The position numbers and the translations under genes were made by a program. Under the pieces are notes generated by a model. It was not told where the DNA came from. It ran no database searches and saw nothing but the letters and a program-made list of their open reading frames with translations. Source: Bacillota bacterium (lineage in GTDB: Bacteria; Bacillota_C; Negativicutes; CTSoil-072). Taken from it: a stretch of DNA of 5,142 nucleotides. This document shows positions 4,931-5,142 of the stretch, piece by piece. The stretch is taken from NCBI GenBank assembly GCA_017861495.1, contig JAGFXW010000186.1:1-5142 (forward strand), written 5' to 3'. How positions within the stretch are numbered: the stretch's first letter is position 1; each line of letters opens with the position of its first letter.

Positions 4931-5142
4931 ATGGAAATGGATGTGAAATCATATACCGAGCTCGCTGAGCTTCTTAAAGCGATAGCCCACCCGGTGCGGC
5001 TTTGCATTGTACGCGGGTTGGTAGAAAACGGCGGATGCAACGTCAGCCACATGCAATCGTGCTTGAACGCCCCGCAATCTACAATCTCCCAGCACTTGCA
5101 AAAATTGCGGGCTGCCGGCATCATCAGCGGTACTCGTAATGG
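4931..5142 (+). CDS. ArsR/SmtB-family transcriptional regulator, N-terminal part
   Basis: The gene is cut by the right edge after 70 codons. Seen: ELLKAIAHPVRLCIVRGL (11-30), the usual ArsR opening helix; then CNVSHMQSCLNAPQSTISQH (36-55) and LQKLRAAGII (56-65), the helix-turn-helix, with recognition helix around residues 48-60. Cysteines are at 25, 36 and 44. C36 and C44 flank the alpha-3 region where ArsR and CadC carry metal- or thiol-sensing cysteines, but the exact ELCVCD metal-binding motif is absent. The family comprises small dimeric repressors released by metals, persulfides or oxidants; the inducer here is not deducible. The start ATG at 4931 has AGGTG (4917-4921) 9 nt upstream; a second ATG at 4937 is further from it. 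It is divergent from the Rieske-flavoprotein operon, which is its most likely target besides itself. Confidence 0.9.
   Translation, partial: MEMDVKSYTELAELLKAIAHPVRLCIVRGLVENGGCNVSHMQSCLNAPQSTISQHLQKLRAAGIISGTRN

Noticed and set aside
4882..5124. Minus-strand 80-codon open frame opposite the ArsR-family gene
   Set aside because: Antisense shadow; the plus-strand frame has clear ArsR homology.
1..5142. CRISPR array, tRNA or rRNA genes, transposase genes
   Set aside because: No spaced direct repeats, no recognisable tRNA or rRNA segments and no transposase motifs were found on reading both strands.

Overview
The window looks like chromosomal DNA of an anaerobic, low-to-moderate GC Firmicute. 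Genes have strong GGAGG-type Shine-Dalgarno sites, one gene starts with TTG, and intergenic DNA is AT-rich. The gene set (short-spaced class I hybrid cluster protein, polyferredoxin-like partner, Crp/Fnr sensor) is typical of strict anaerobes. A Clostridia or Negativicutes (Sporomusa/Pelosinus-like) host fits, but this is inferred from protein style only.

Left part (1-1683): a nitrosative/redox stress locus. The minus strand carries the first 26 codons of hcp (hybrid cluster protein), preceded in the same direction by a 244-residue iron-sulfur protein, its probable electron partner. Divergent from these is a Crp/Fnr-family regulator on the plus strand, of the kind that often controls hcp. The two directions share a 106-bp intergenic region with overlapping -10 boxes. 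A 16-nt Fnr/Crp-like dyad sits directly upstream of hcp.

Middle (1684-1909): a 226-bp convergent intergenic region without a credible gene. It holds a run of four inverted repeats; one, followed by a T-run on the minus strand, is a good Rho-independent terminator for the sugar dehydrogenase gene. The other GGGAC/GTCCC-rich palindromes look like a REP/MITE-type remnant.

Right part (1910-5142): a probable two-gene minus-strand operon. Its first gene encodes a Rieske [2Fe-2S]/FAD-NAD(P) oxidoreductase fusion (AIFM3-like architecture). Its second gene, 51 bp downstream, encodes a lipoprotein beta-propeller of the PQQ-dependent glucose/sorbosone dehydrogenase superfamily. Divergent from the operon is a cysteine-containing ArsR-family regulator, cut by the window end. 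The 267-bp region between the divergent starts has a well-formed promoter for each side. A long AT-rich palindrome covers the -10 box of the ArsR gene, and two more palindromes lie between the promoters, consistent with autoregulation and control of the operon by the ArsR protein.

Nothing here is a clear new defence or mobile system. The less ordinary points are the ArsR-linked pairing of a Rieske-flavoprotein with an exported quinoprotein-type dehydrogenase in an apparent anaerobe, and the palindrome cluster at 1750-1881.
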